A stretch of DNA of 64,000 bases. It comes from Moringa oleifera. Taxonomy: Eukaryota > Streptophyta > Magnoliopsida > Brassicales > Moringaceae. The stretch is from NCBI GenBank assembly GCA_021397835.1, contig JAJFZO010000345.1:1054001-1118000 (forward strand), in the 5' to 3' direction. The translations under genes were made by a program, and so were the position numbers. Shown in pieces: positions 25,101 to 36,533 of this stretch (positions within the stretch are counted from its first letter, which is position 1; the number at the start of each line of letters is the position of its first letter). The notes below the pieces were generated by a model. The model worked only from the letters and a program-made list of their open reading frames with translations, searched no databases and was not told the origin of the DNA.

Positions 25101-25642
25101 AACAACATTGAGAATGACTTGTTACTCCATCCATTAAGGCACTTCAAATGGTACAAATGAACTATGAAAAACAATTTTGTATAGTTCTTGCAGTTGGGAT
25201 ATAATTTTTTCTCATCATCTTTAAGCAACTCATAAAAGGCATGTGTAGGATTCCTTTCCGTAGCTTCATCTCTTTCATTAGTATCACATTCACTTCCATT
25301 TGTCACTTCATCATTCAATATATGCATGGGAAAAACATCATGTAATAGGCCATGTATATCATGTTCAAGACCACTTGCTTCCTCATTCACTATACTAGTA
25401 GAGGTATCAAATGTTTCTCCATAAAATATCCATCGAATATAACCTTTAAAAAAACTCTAACAAATTAAATGATCGAAAACATCTCCCCTTGTAAAGCAAT
25501 ATGTGTTCACGCATCTTATACATGGGCATAAGATTTTGCCATCTTTAGATAATCTCTAAAATGCAAAATTCAGAAAGCTATCAAGCCCCTTACTGCACTC
25601 ATCGCTTGGTCTTAATGTAAGATTTATCCATGATTTATTCAT
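22140..25642 (-). pseudogene. CACTA TNP2 transposase (element 1), degraded
   Basis: The start codon is at 25642-25640 (MNKSWINLTLRPSDE). Domains in order on the minus strand: the transposase-associated N-terminal domain with CPCIRC (about 25642-25420); the 158-residue frame 25390-24914 ending DICLKCD; the TNP2 catalytic region about 24720-24261 with RNVRLGLASDGFNPF, the WTINDFSAYANLFGWSTKG block and CPSC; the DVMHIEKNVCDN segment and following part, 24018-23641; a DUF4218 region 23637-23389 with FFTVMVHLVIHL; and DUF4216, 22681 to about 22140, with IRWLARGPS and YIINGFRFHT. TNP2 cuts and joins the element ends. Stops and frameshifts throughout make it inactive. Introns may account for some of the gaps. 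Confidence 0.9.
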
Positions 25643-25909
25643 TGAATAATAAGTAATTGAACTGAAATGATCATTATTTAAATTTAAAAAAAATTAGCTA
25701 GCTTTCTTACCATGGAATGTTAAAATATGGTCACAATAATACAATACAAGTGTACTAAATGCACAAAGTAACATACTTAGCTATGACATACGTGAAGAAG
25801 AAAATATAGCACCACAGCAGAATTGCCTACAAAGATTTATCTTCTTTCAAAAACCAAACTTGTAAGAAATGATTTCCAAATGATATATAAGGTATGGCAA
25901 TCTCTAAAA

Positions 25910-26315
25910 TTCTTGGTGTAATAAGCAGTATGTAGCATACAGAGTATGCAATGTGCAGTATGCAGAGTATGCAGTGTGTAGTGTGTACTGTGCAATGTGA
26001 CAGTATGCAGTAAGCAGTATAGAGTATGGCAGTATGCAGTATAAAGCATAATAGTATGCAGTATGTAGTATGTAGTGTAGCAGTATTTAATATGGTAGTA
26101 TGAAGTATTGTAGTATGCAGTATGGCAGTATGCAGTATGCACTATGCACTATGCACTATGCACTATGCTGTATGCAATATGCATTATGGCAATATGCAGT
26201 ATGGCAGTATATAGTATGGCAATATGCAGTATGGCAGTATGCAGTATGAAGTATGGCAACATATAACATGGTAATATGCAATATACAGTATGGCAATATG
26301 CAGTATGCAGTTTAA
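25910..26315. repeat. GCAGTATG-type tandem repeat block
   Basis: More than 30 variants of AGTATGCAGTATGGCAGTATG are arranged in tandem with units of 7-15 bases. The block is 270 bases upstream of the TNP2 start codon of element 1, in the non-coding 5' region. Its ATATGGCAGTA words resemble those of the array at 21.3-21.8 kb. Arrays of short motifs near the ends of CACTA elements are usually binding sites for TNPA. The 101-residue Tyr/His/Leu-rich minus frame here is an artefact of the repeat. Confidence 0.85.
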
Positions 26316-26866
26316 AAAGATAAGTGGAAAGAAATTTGACCCTTATAGGTCATGAAAGGTTGTTTTTGTATCTTGTGGATTCAAGGAGTTATTTTTCTTG
26401 TCTTCTCGTTTCCTTATTATAGATATTAAAAGGAACAAGAATTAAAAGGAAAGCATTAATAACACGACTTGAGTTGTCCTAGAAGGATGGGCATCAATAA
26501 GGACTCAACCCATAATAATTTTAATAGATCAATGGGCAAAGAACACTGTGGGCTTGGCTTGTAGATTATGGTTTAACCACCAAAGGAAAATGAAAAAGAA
26601 AAATGTATAGAAACTGTATATGGAAACCCTAATTATGGATATATCCTCGAATGCTAGACACTTTTTCTAGTTTGATTGGCTTTTCTGGTCTAGCTTTTGT
26701 GCAACTATTTTTTTCTAGAGAAAGCTCCCTCTCTCTACATCTTGGTAGTTCAAGAACAAAAATTATATTTAGCTTTTAGATGAAGTCAGCAAATCAGTAT
26801 GCAGCTCACGACATAAACAATAATCACTAGGAGAAATGTGTGTTCAAAGATTCAAACTCAATATTC
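26316..26866. other. Non-coding part of element 1 upstream of captured fragments
   Basis: Moderately AT-rich and without recognisable coding sequence. It may include flanking or untranslated sequence that came with the captured gene pieces, but this cannot be shown from the sequence. Confidence 0.35.
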
Positions 26867-26992
26867 CTAAAGCGACTAAGTTTTCCCTCTCTAAAATTTT
26901 CATTTACTAAACATTTCATGGTGTACATGTAGTCCGCCAGAGTTAGGCCAAACCCAAGATTATCCCAATCCAAGGCAGCATACTCATCATCC
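26867..26992 (-). pseudogene. Branched-chain amino-acid aminotransferase exon fragment
   Basis: On the minus strand an acceptor-like TTTCAG is followed from 26992 by DEYAALDWDNLGFGL, then ADYMYTMK, then REGKLSRFRNIEF. This is the N-terminal conserved block of plant branched-chain aminotransferases (BCAT), where WDNLGFG and the YM-MK segment precede the catalytic fold. The similarity ends near 26870, where stops follow. The enzyme is PLP-dependent and acts in Leu/Ile/Val metabolism; this short piece cannot encode it. It sits inside CACTA element 1 between the terminal repeats and TNP2, on the same strand as TNP2, and is best read as a captured exon. Confidence 0.6.
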
Positions 26993-27066
26993 CTGAAATT
27001 ACCACATCTCCAAGAAGAAAAATATTAAACATCTAAACTTGATAACAGAGAACCCACCAAATTTGT

Positions 27067-27357
27067 TTGGAGACACAGAAACAAATAGTGGAAGTTCAAA
27101 ATCTTTCAGAATATGAAATTGCTTTGGTTACCTGTGAGCAAATGGCTTCTGCTGTTCCTATAAGGAAGCAGCAGCTTGAGATGTGTAGAAACGATAAGCT
27201 CCAAGCTGCAAGCATGTACAATTTTAATGGACATCAATTGTTAGAGTTAGAAGAATTTCGTGAAGAAATTGCAAAGATGAGTAAAGGCTTACTTTTACTT
27301 GCAAAAGCTCTCGGTGGTTTCCTGAGATCTAAATCACTTAGTTGCAAAATTTTGTAA
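27067..27357 (+). pseudogene. Possible NB-ARC (NLR) fragment
   Basis: A 96-residue open frame ends with EEFREEIAKMSKG (residues 62-74) and GLLLLAKALGGFLRSK (residues 74-89). The second piece resembles the GLPLA motif of plant NB-ARC resistance proteins (GLPLAxKxLGGxLRSK). The preceding ALVTCEQMASAVP could be the degenerate RNBS/kinase-3 region. The P-loop, kinase-2 and LRR parts are absent. The fragment lies on the strand opposite to TNP2, close to the BCAT fragment, within element 1. The match is convincing only over about 28 residues, so the identity is tentative. Confidence 0.45.
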
Positions 27358-28269
27358 ATGAACAAGATGTGACATTGAAACCAAGAGAAGAGAAATGAGG
27401 AAAATTTGACAAAAAATAGATAGCAATTGTGAGAGAAAGAGAATTATATTTTAGGGATTTAGAGTAAGAAGCAAAGGGGCAGCAAATGAAAGAAAGAAAA
27501 AGAAATACCATCCCGATGTTTTTAGATAAAATACATAAAAATTATTCTTATTTTAAATAAATAAATTTATTAGTTGAATTAATTTTTTAATTAATTTTAT
27601 ATTTTGTATTTAAAAGTAAACAAAATTAATTTTATCTTAATCTTTTAATGAATTATTTTTTTAAATGTGATATTTATGTAAAATAAAAATAAAATTTTAA
27701 CTTATCCATATACTTTTGAGTTTATATTATTAAAAGATAATTTACATTTTTTAAAAAAATTAATCTTGATATAAATGTCATAACAATTATGAAAATCTTT
27801 CAATTAATTAAAATCCTTTCAATAATTAATTGAAAGGTATATGTGCATGATATGCACGTTATTATTATCTTGTGTCTTGTAATGTCATATTGAAAGATAT
27901 ACGTTATCTTCTTCAATGAATATGATAAATATCATATATATGGTACAATATAGTGAATTGGGTATTTTTTTTTTATCAAAGATTTTAATTGTCTAAAAAT
28001 ATCTGCTAATAATTTTAATTTATTAAAATTATTAAAATTATTTTTACTTTACATTTTAAATTATCAATTGAACTAATTGTACATATATGTATATATATCA
28101 TATTTTGATTTGATACAATTAAATCAACATTTTATTTATTTTAAAAATGTTTATTCAAATTAAAACTTTACATAATAAATTTAGGCTTAAAATTTTTTAA
28201 ATATATTTTGTGATACATGTCAATATAAATAACTATTTTGTGATGAATATAAAGATAAAAAATCCATCA
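27358..28269. other. AT-rich 5' interior of CACTA element 1
   Basis: No coding sequence. An inverted repeat CTTTCAATTAATT...AATTAATTGAAAG near 27806-27845 could form a hairpin, followed by the palindrome GTGCATGATATGCAC. Confidence 0.4.
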
Positions 28270-28831
28270 ATGTATATATGTTATGAATATAATGGGTATT
28301 TAGTGACATCTATAAATAATCGTCACTATAGGTATAGATTTACTGACGCACAAAGATATTTGTCACTATAAATTAAATATTTTCAAATATTTACTAACAA
28401 ATAAAGATGAGTGTAAGTAAATACAAGAGATTTATTGATGAATAGAACAATTCATCAGTATAAGCACATATTTACTGACAGCTAGTATAAAACTGTCATC
28501 ATATGTACGATATTTAGTGACACTAGTACATATTCGATACTACAGACTAGATATTTACTAATGAAAAATAAATCTGTCACTAAAAGTAAGATTTTTACTT
28601 AAAGACCATAAACATTTGTTAGTATATGTTAGGAATTACAACTTTTAGTTACGGATGATAGAAACCATCACTATATGTATGGTATATACTGATAAATTTT
28701 TGGTTCATCAGTAATGATCATAGATGTACTGACATACTGAAAAATCTGTCACTATTTATGTATATATACTAATGAACTTTGACCGTCACTAAAAGGTAGC
28801 ATTAATAAATGGCAATTTTTTTGCAGTATTG
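28270..28831. repeat. Subterminal repeats and terminus of CACTA element 1
   Basis: Units of 30-45 bases on the pattern TTTACTGA-C...TGTCACTA recur about a dozen times, in both orientations. The block ends GGCAATTTTTTTGCAGTATTG at 28831, a mutated TAGTG-type terminus. Nearly the same pattern follows the CACTA end at 57141, so both are the subterminal region of one family. Such repeats are the binding sites of TNPA-type proteins in known CACTA elements. Confidence 0.7.
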
Positions 28832-30149
28832 TTAGAATAGTCTCGCACCATTTGGAGTATTTGGAGTAATTGATCAATTAATTATTATTCAAGACGAAAA
28901 ATATTTTGTTCTCCGTATATTTACTTTCCACATCAATCATAATTAGAAAAAGTAAGAAATTGCTATCTGTTAATCTATATTGATGCACATTTAAACCAGT
29001 AAGGATGTAACAAGGGTGTATTGATTTGTAATATTTTTATTGTATTTTTATAGTCCGAATATATATTATATATAATTTTATTTTCAAGATTAAGTCATTA
29101 TTTTAGGATTTTTATATTCCATTTAAATATGGTCCATCATCCAATTAAATTAGTTATTATGTAAATTAAAATTATAATGAAATTATGACTACCAACTAGA
29201 GTTGATATTTTTAATTTGTTTACTTTGTCAATTCTCATTATTTAAATAGAATGTTATTTTTTTACAAAGTGATAGGAAAATTCTTTTAAGCTTTAACTTG
29301 TATGATCTTTCATTGATCAATTAAAATATATAGTACTGAAAATAAAACGTCAATATAAATTTTAGTTCATACGATGTACTATTTTGAAGGGATCATCAAA
29401 TTATGATAGATGTATATGATTTAAAGTGCATAGGATCAAAATAAATTTCAAAACCTTAAACACAAGATTGATTTTAAAAATTAGTCTACTATTCTAAAAT
29501 GGGTCTACTTTTTCTCTCAAGGTTAATTATGGCCCAACAGTCAGATTTTGAGTTTGCCCATATGAAATTATTTTTAAACAACAATTGAAAACATGTTCAC
29601 CATAGTCAAATAGACAGAGTTTGAATGCTCGAGATACACTAATTTACTAACTCCAACAAACATTTCCGAAAGAAATGAAAAGAAAACTAAAAATACCAAA
29701 GAAAATCTAACAAAATCAAGAAAATTCATACAGAAAAAGGCAGTAGGCAAGCTTTTGTACAGTTAATATAGGAAAAAGAAACTTCAGAGCATTTCAATAT
29801 TATCATGTTGAGGAAACAATCTTCTCGTCGCTAATTTTGAAAGAGGAAGAGAGAGTCACCAAAAACGTGTTCTTTTAAATGCTGTCAAATTTATCCATAA
29901 TTATATGGAGAATTTATTTTCATCATAACACAATTGATGTTATCAAGTGCCATGTACAATTCCTAATCAAAAAAATGCAAGGGACTAATTGAATATGTTA
30001 TTAGATTGTAATGACAGCGTCACAGCAATATGCTAAGAAAGAAAAAATGTAGTTGTTAATTTGCACATAATGTATTTGAAAAAATTTGATTGATATGAAT
30101 AATGATATTCTTCAATAAAAAAAAATTCCAAAGATCCATATTAATTGAT
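28832..30149. other. AT-rich intergenic DNA, no feature seen
   Basis: No coding, RNA gene or repeat structure recognised outside simple AT-rich sequence. Confidence 0.45.
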
Positions 30150-31190
30150 TGCCATAATGATTGTCCATGGAAAAGAAATCGGGTGTTAGAATTTTCAATT
30201 ATTTCCAAAGCTTTATGTATTCACTGTTGATAATCTCAGACAACAGAAATTATATTCCCAACAACCTTTCTTCACTTTTGTGAAAGAAAAAACACAATGC
30301 TGTTGATTTTCTTTACTCATTTTTTCCCAAAAATTAAGAATAATCTATATTCATACGGCATATACAGGCTTACCTTTGATGAAACATTCACTATATATGA
30401 CTGATTTATTATCCAAACTATCGAATTGCGCAGACATAGTATAGAAATATTCACAACCCATTTTTGATCGTGTTGTAATTATTCAAATTAATGTTAAAGT
30501 ACACGTAGAAACTTATTTAATAAACAATACCAATAATCCTAAAAAATTCAAATAGATGATTTTTTTTTCTCAGAAAGTATGGATTATTTAGGTTTGAGTT
30601 TATATTGTACATATAACTTAAGGTCAACATCTTTGCTGATCATGTGCCATTCTAAGAAAACACACAAAAAATAATTTTGGTTTCATTGATATAAGACACA
30701 TGGAAATATCTTTGCTTAAGGATATTAACTTGATTGGATAATAATTCATGAATGGACAAACAGTATAATTGGATTTTTTAGTGCCATAAATAAAGTTTTG
30801 ATGATGATTTAACCATCTTCTTGGCAAATTTCACTCAGAGTTATTTGAATATTAGACCTCCCCACTTATTAAATAGACAAAATTATCTCATTCTATAAGA
30901 ATCTAAATTATCTCACTTTATTTTATTTTATTTATCCTTACAAGCATATGGAAAAGATTATAAAATTGCATGGATACCCTTAAAGATAAACTCATTTTTC
31001 TTTATTGATCTTAAAGAAAACTCTTACTATATGAAGTTAGTTAAATCAATTAATGTTTATCATTTATATATAATTGGAGTGTCATAATCCTAACTAGCCA
31101 CTTTTTGCATTTATCTTTTTTTAAAAAAAAAAACATATATCAAGAAAAATCATGTGGTTATCATTTGTGAATGATCATAAATTATATTAA
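30150..31190. repeat. Segmental duplicate, copy 1 (partner near 52480-53565)
   Basis: Long stretches match the region 52480-53565 in the same orientation, for example AATCGGRTGTYAGAATTTTC, GTTGATAATCTCAGA, and TTGGATAATAATTCATGAATG followed by GATGATGATT-AACCATC. The minus-strand frames of the two copies (30624-30827 and 52986-53204) both begin MP-RWLNHHQNFI-GTKK but diverge and frameshift later. They may be remnants of a real exon or simply of the duplicated DNA. No gene family is recognised. Confidence 0.8.
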
Positions 31191-34100
31191 TAGCCTAGTT
31201 GTGATTTTTTAATATTTTTTTAGTTATTTTGAGATATTTTCATATATTAATATGATCGTGACAACTTTGATTTATCAAACATATGCAGTTATAATGACAG
31301 ATAGTTAGCCTATCAAATCTATATGATTCTAATATCTTTTATGGCTCAAAACTTTGACATTTAATAGAATGGTATTAAGATATGATGATACACTGCGATA
31401 GAAATTTTTTTGATAATATCTAAACTATGAACCAAAATAATGATACTCTGGATAAAATAATCCTAATAAAAATAATTTTGGTGGATTCTTGTCTGAACAG
31501 TTCGGCTGGCAGTCTGCATGATTTTGTGATCATTTTAAAAACAAATCTCTCATCACCCTCTGACTATTATGGCCTTGTTATTGCAGGTTCATGTCTAATA
31601 AGTGAATTTCTTAATCTTTTTAGATAAATCAAGGTTCAATAAACTATGCCAACAATATATCTGTTTTAACTATATACCTTTATTTTCAGAACAACTGAAT
31701 AATTACTTATATATGCCATTAATAATGATCAATGAATATTCCCATATTATTTTGCTTTACATGTAGTGCCTATATACATTAGACCTTACATCATAAAGTA
31801 ATAAAAATTAGACCTTACAGATAAAATTACTAAGAGTTGAATTAAAGTACGAACTAATAAAATATGTATACTTTTCCTTTTTTTTTAATTATATTATCTA
31901 AAATTATAAAATGAACCTCACTCAAAGAAATATATACTCTGGGTGAAAAATATTTAATTTTTTTCTTTAATATTGTACATTCAAATCATGTTTGAAATTC
32001 AGGAAGAGGTAGATAGTATTTACCTTAAATATTCCTAGAATATAAGGCTACAAAATTAATTTTTAAGTTAGAAAATTTTATTTATTTATCTAGGATATTT
32101 TTTATATTTTTGTTGCATATTGATTCTTTTTTTACTTTTTGATTTATTGAATTATTTTTTTAAAAGATCAATGCAAATCAGTTTTTTTATATTTTTTCTA
32201 TAAAATATTAATATTTATGAAAGATCATACAAAACATGTTTAATAAAATTATCATTCTATTAATAGAGTTTTTTAAGATATCAAATATACTGACTTTAGG
32301 TATTAGGATTCTCTAATATTAGGCCTATAGGAATTAAATTTCAAAACATCAACAAATTGATCAATCGTTTATACCCTTGATAATATGAACTATCTCCTCA
32401 CATTGTAGATATATCTCAGGAAAACCATGAAGAGGCAAATGTATGGGAGATAGCCCAGCAGATTGCCCTTATGTTTATAGGCATTCTGACAATTGTAAGA
32501 AATCGAAAAGTAATTTTTTACCTACGGTAATTCCAGATACAAGTGCATCTTTAAATATTAACATGTTTTCTATCACCATTTCTTAATAATGACATCCACA
32601 AATAATTGAAAACTTTATCATTCTAGGGTTCATCCTCTTCTAAACTGTCATTACTGAATCCAGCACCATTTCAAGAGTTTTCAAACAATTTTGAGCATCA
32701 TGATACCATCAATTTCTTCTATGGTGCCTAATATTAGAAAATATTATAATTACATCTTAAATTGATCTTTAACACAGAACAAAGCTGTTGACCTTAAGTT
32801 ATGTATCAAGGGATCCAAAAATTCTAATCAGTGTCAATAAATCTTAAACTGAGTGAATTTAGAATTGTCTCATATTACACTTACATTTTCACGTGAATGG
32901 GTGAATTGCCAATGTTTTGAAGCTTATTTAAAATTGGTTAAAAATGGAAATCGAGGAATAAGATAGTTTATTCAGATTAGGTATGTAATAGAAAATACAT
33001 AGAGATAGTGACAAAGATGTTGATCTCATCTGAGTATGAGGCAATAAATCTCAGTGATCACATAATATTCAAACATAAATTATCCACTACAATACATAGA
33101 GATGGTGACATATGGGAATGCTTACCTGTAATCCAAATTAATTTTTATATTTACAAATTTACAATTTCATTTTTCAAAAGAAACTCTCAATCCCATGCAA
33201 AACAAACTAAAATTGGAAATAGAAAAACCCATCAGGGGACATAACACTCTTCAGCTATGTACTTGTCTTTTTTACTTGCATAAGCTTTATCAACGATTAA
33301 CTTTATGATGTAAATAAGTTTTTTATGAAAAGCCTGCACATATATACATATATATGTATATATCAAGATATCAATTTGTTATGTGATTGTTTTATAGTTC
33401 AAATGGCTAAAATCAATTGGATTCATTTCTTTCTCTCTGATTCATTTCTTCCTATTTTAAGAAAAGTTATAATAGTCCTTCCTGCTAATTTTGTCATTTA
33501 TTTAAGGGTAATAGCTGAAAGATTTATTTAACATTCAAACTCTTACTCAATGTGGATTTTTTTTTTTAATGACATATCCAATATAGAGTGAGAGTGAGGA
33601 TATGAACAATCCTATACGAAGATTAGATATGGTTAGAAAGTTGAATTATTTGTGAACCTCGATGAATGTCTGTATTCAAGGCAATTAATTTGCTCAGATT
33701 TAGTTCATAAAAGATCACTAGCACAAGGATATAAACGGAATAATTTTAAATTAGGTATGAGATATTTTACTCAAAACTTTTTGATCACTATAGCTTACTA
33801 TATAGTAAAAAAAATCATATTCCTCAAGAACCTTTTTCCTCTCTTGTTGATTTTTTTACTCTTTTTTTAATTCTTCTTAGTAAAATGCAAAAGATTAATA
33901 TGATAATAGATTTTTATCGAAAAAGAATATTAGACGATTATCGACATTATCCAATTCTCTTAAAAATAGATATAAAGTGATGTCTTATGTCAATGTGCTT
34001 AGTATTAGATAGCTTTATTAATAAATTTTTTAGATAAGAGATGAACATTTTATTTATCAATTATGTTGCTTATTTTTTTCTTACTCTCTCTTTGCAATTC

Positions 34101-34247
34101 TTTTTAGTTAATTGACCATGTGGACATAACTAATAAAATTGATGACTAGCTATAGTAAACGTACCTCATAAAACTAATAATGACATTAAACATCTAAATT
34201 TTTATGTCAACAAATTCAACTATCAACAATCCATACCTTGCTTGATT
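31191..34247. other. AT-rich intergenic DNA with partial matches to 46.8-47.3 kb
   Basis: No genes recognised. Short segments match the region right of CACTA element 2: 32130-32200 to about 46855-46925 (direct), 33255-33300 to about 47205-47260 (direct), and 32310-32370 to about 47265-47330 (inverted). The frames at 31427-31627, 33008-33244, 33325-33531 and 33652-33870 show no domain. Confidence 0.4.
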
Positions 34248-34565
34248 CACTACTACAAAAATTATAATAATTGACATCAATATAATGACAGTTCTTTAAA
34301 TAACTGTCATTAAAAGATTCATTAACATTTTTTATGATAGTTATTTCAAAACTGTCATTAAAAGTAAGGTTTTTAACGCCAATTAAAGAAGAAGTCGCGT
34401 TAAAAAACCTATGACTTAAACATTTAACATCAGTTCCTAAAGAACTGATATTAAAAGATCTATCAATTTGACATTTAACGTCAATTCTCAAGTAACTGAC
34501 GTTAAACATAAAGCCTTTGACGCCAGCTCTTGAAGAACTAGCGTTAAAGGCCAAAATAGCTGTCA
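34248..34565. repeat. Left terminus and palindromic subterminal repeats of element 2
   Basis: After the CACTA end come about six units of 30-45 bases. Each is an imperfect inverted repeat such as AATGACAGTT...AACTGTCATTAAAAG or TAACGTCAATT...AACTGACGTTAAA. The units diverge in their central words but keep the palindromic form and the trailing AAA. The same design occurs at the right end. The long minus-strand frame 34216-34602 is produced by these repeats. Confidence 0.85.
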
Positions 34566-34607
34566 CCTCTAATGAGCCACACAGGCTTTCATCTTTGAGC
34601 ATGCCCT

Positions 34608-35070
34608 AATCATCAGCAGTCGTTCCTGCTGCTTCTTGTAACAGCGACGGCTGCTTACAGCAGCAACAAGGATTGCTACTGCTGCTGCAAGAAGCAGCAG
34701 CAATGGTTGGTTACAGCAGCAGCAACCGTTGCTGCTGCAAGCAGCTGCAACAACGACTGCTGCAAGAAGTAGCAGCAATTATTGCTGCTGCTTCTTGCAG
34801 TAGGGATGGCTGCTTACAGCTGCAAAGACTACTGCTGCTGCTACAAGAAGCAGCAACAGTGGCTGGTTACAGCAGCAGCAACCATTGCTGCTGCTTACAG
34901 TTACAGCAACGACTACTGTTGCTGCTGCAAGAAGCAGCAGCAATGGCTGGTTACAGTAGCAGCGACCGTTACTACTTGAAGCAACGACGGTTGCTTACAG
35001 CAACAATGGCAACCATTGCTGCAGCTTCTATTGTAAGCAGCAGCGGCTGATGCTGCTGCAAGAAGCTGCA
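34608..35070. repeat. GCA/CTG-rich palindromic repeat block
   Basis: Dense alternation of GCAGCAGCAA and TTGCTGCTGC words. Larger units around AAGCAGCAGCAATGGYTGGTTACAGCAGCAGC occur near 34690, 34846 and 34931. Because both complementary words are present, the strand can fold back on itself. Leu- and Gln/Ala-rich open frames on both strands here are low-complexity artefacts. G+C content is far above that of the surroundings. Confidence 0.85.
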
Positions 35071-36533
35071 ACAACCACCATATTTTCTTTCTTATTTTCT
35101 AGCATTCTGTTTTGCCAGTAATGAAAATGACCACAATGAGATTGAAGTTAAGCTCTGTTCTCCTGTCTTTGCATGCTGCTAGGCTAGAATTTATTAGTGT
35201 TGCAGTGGCTATGTATTTATGTTGGGTACAGATGATTCTTAGCAATTAGCATAACATGTTAAAGCAATGGCTGAGTTTGGACTTTTAGCTTAAAAAAGAA
35301 AAAAGAAAAAGTGGCAAGGAATTTAAGGTCTTTAAATGAATAATTATTTTATACTAGAGGTCTCTTGATTAGTAGTACATAAAAGTTCCAGGTTTAATAG
35401 CTTAAGGAAATTTTTCTCAATCACAACTAGAAAATCCTTAGAGAAAAATGTGAATGTACGCATACAGGGAAAAATAAAGATTTTATTTCGACAGTGTCCC
35501 TGATAAATTTTTGAAAACGAACTAAACATTGTTCATATTGGTATAGCAGTGATTTTTGACAGAATTTAGCTGAAGCATTTACCACTAAAGATCCAACTGA
35601 CTACAGAACCCTTCAGACAGATACATTTTTCCACTAAACCCTACTGTTTACTCTGTTGTTCACTCATTTTGTGCCTCTACTTCAATTACACCTGGGGTAG
35701 TCTTAATAGAATTTTAGGACCCTGATTTCTAAAATAAAAATGAAAATTACCAGAGCTTTTCATTCACAATTGTTCTATCATAATGTTAACATTCCACACA
35801 AAATTGACATCTATTTAGTTCCTACTGAAGATATAGGGCTTGCAGGTAATTTAATCATAAGACCGGGTGGGGGAAAAAAACATGACAGAATAGAAAGATA
35901 AAAGTTTCACCAAGCCTTGATTTTGTTCCAAGGCAATTTTACAAAATTTTGCAATTCAGAAGTAGCTAATGCAAGAATAGAGAATCCGCAACATTTTTTG
36001 AGTAACCAAGTCTCATGATCAGAACTTCTGCTTCTACCTATTTTCACCTTCTGTCCTTATAGTTGCCTCTGTAATGCACCACAAATATTCAGTGGGCCAA
36101 ATAATCCTTTCCTTCATAGAGAACTCCATTTCGAACTAGAATCTTGCTTGCCTAAAAAGTTCTAAAATAAAATTTTATAGCCGATACACTAAAGTTAAAT
36201 GTGACAATTCAATAAGGCAATTTAATGTCTCTACTATCAAAGGTAAGAAGCACTGGCCTCTGGTGATCATTTGGGTGGACAAATTAGGATTCCTTGTCTT
36301 CTGCTAGGCAACAAAGCTCATTTGAGGCTTAACAATCAGAAGTCAAATGGAAACTAGGACATAAATCAAGGACACATGGTTTAAGGGAAAGCTATAAAAT
36401 GGCTATCAGCTCTTGAGGAATGATGATGAGTCCACTGGATATCAACTATTCCGTTTTCTTCAGTTCCATTTATAGGTGCTTTGTACTATCCAGTTTCTGT
36501 ATGTTATGGGGCATCGAAGCCAAATTCTTACAA
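35071..36533. other. Non-coding interior of element 2, probably 3' flank of captured UBP1
   Basis: No coding sequence recognised. On the minus strand this lies directly downstream of the UBP1 stop codon, so at least the part near 36200-36533 is probably the gene's 3' untranslated region carried along in the capture. Where host-derived sequence ends and transposon sequence begins cannot be fixed from this window. Confidence 0.45.

Larger units (their letters stand above)
20850..28831 (-). mobile_element. CACTA (En/Spm) element 1, minus strand, 3' end truncated
   Basis: The element reads on the minus strand: 5' terminus near 28831, a subterminal repeat block (28270-28830), captured gene fragments (26867-27357), a repeat block (25910-26310), the TNP2 transposase (25642-22140), and a TNPA-type gene (about 21890-21024) split by another repeat array. 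Read inward on the minus strand the 5' end begins CAATACTGCAAAAAAATTGC. This matches, with a few changes, the CACTACAAAGAAACTGC end at 57141, so the two belong to one family. No matching left terminus or target duplication was found, so the left limit is approximate and the element looks truncated next to the defensin-like gene. Confidence 0.7.

Noticed and set aside
25837..26142. Tyr/His/Leu-rich minus-strand frame, and the look of a CRISPR-like array
   Set aside because: The units are 7-15 bases with no unique spacers, within a plant transposon. This is a simple tandem repeat.
30624..30827. Minus-strand frame shared with 52986-53204 (NHHQNF-GTKK start)
   Set aside because: The two copies share only the first 25-30 residues and then diverge by frameshift. 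The similarity is explained by the DNA duplication and no family is recognised.
34216..34602. 128-residue minus-strand frame with repeated FN-S motifs
   Set aside because: It follows the palindromic subterminal repeats of element 2 exactly and includes the transposon terminus, so it is not a gene.
34569..35050. Overlapping Leu-, Gln- and Ala-rich open frames on both strands
   Set aside because: They are produced by the GCA/CTG repeat block and have no domain or start context.
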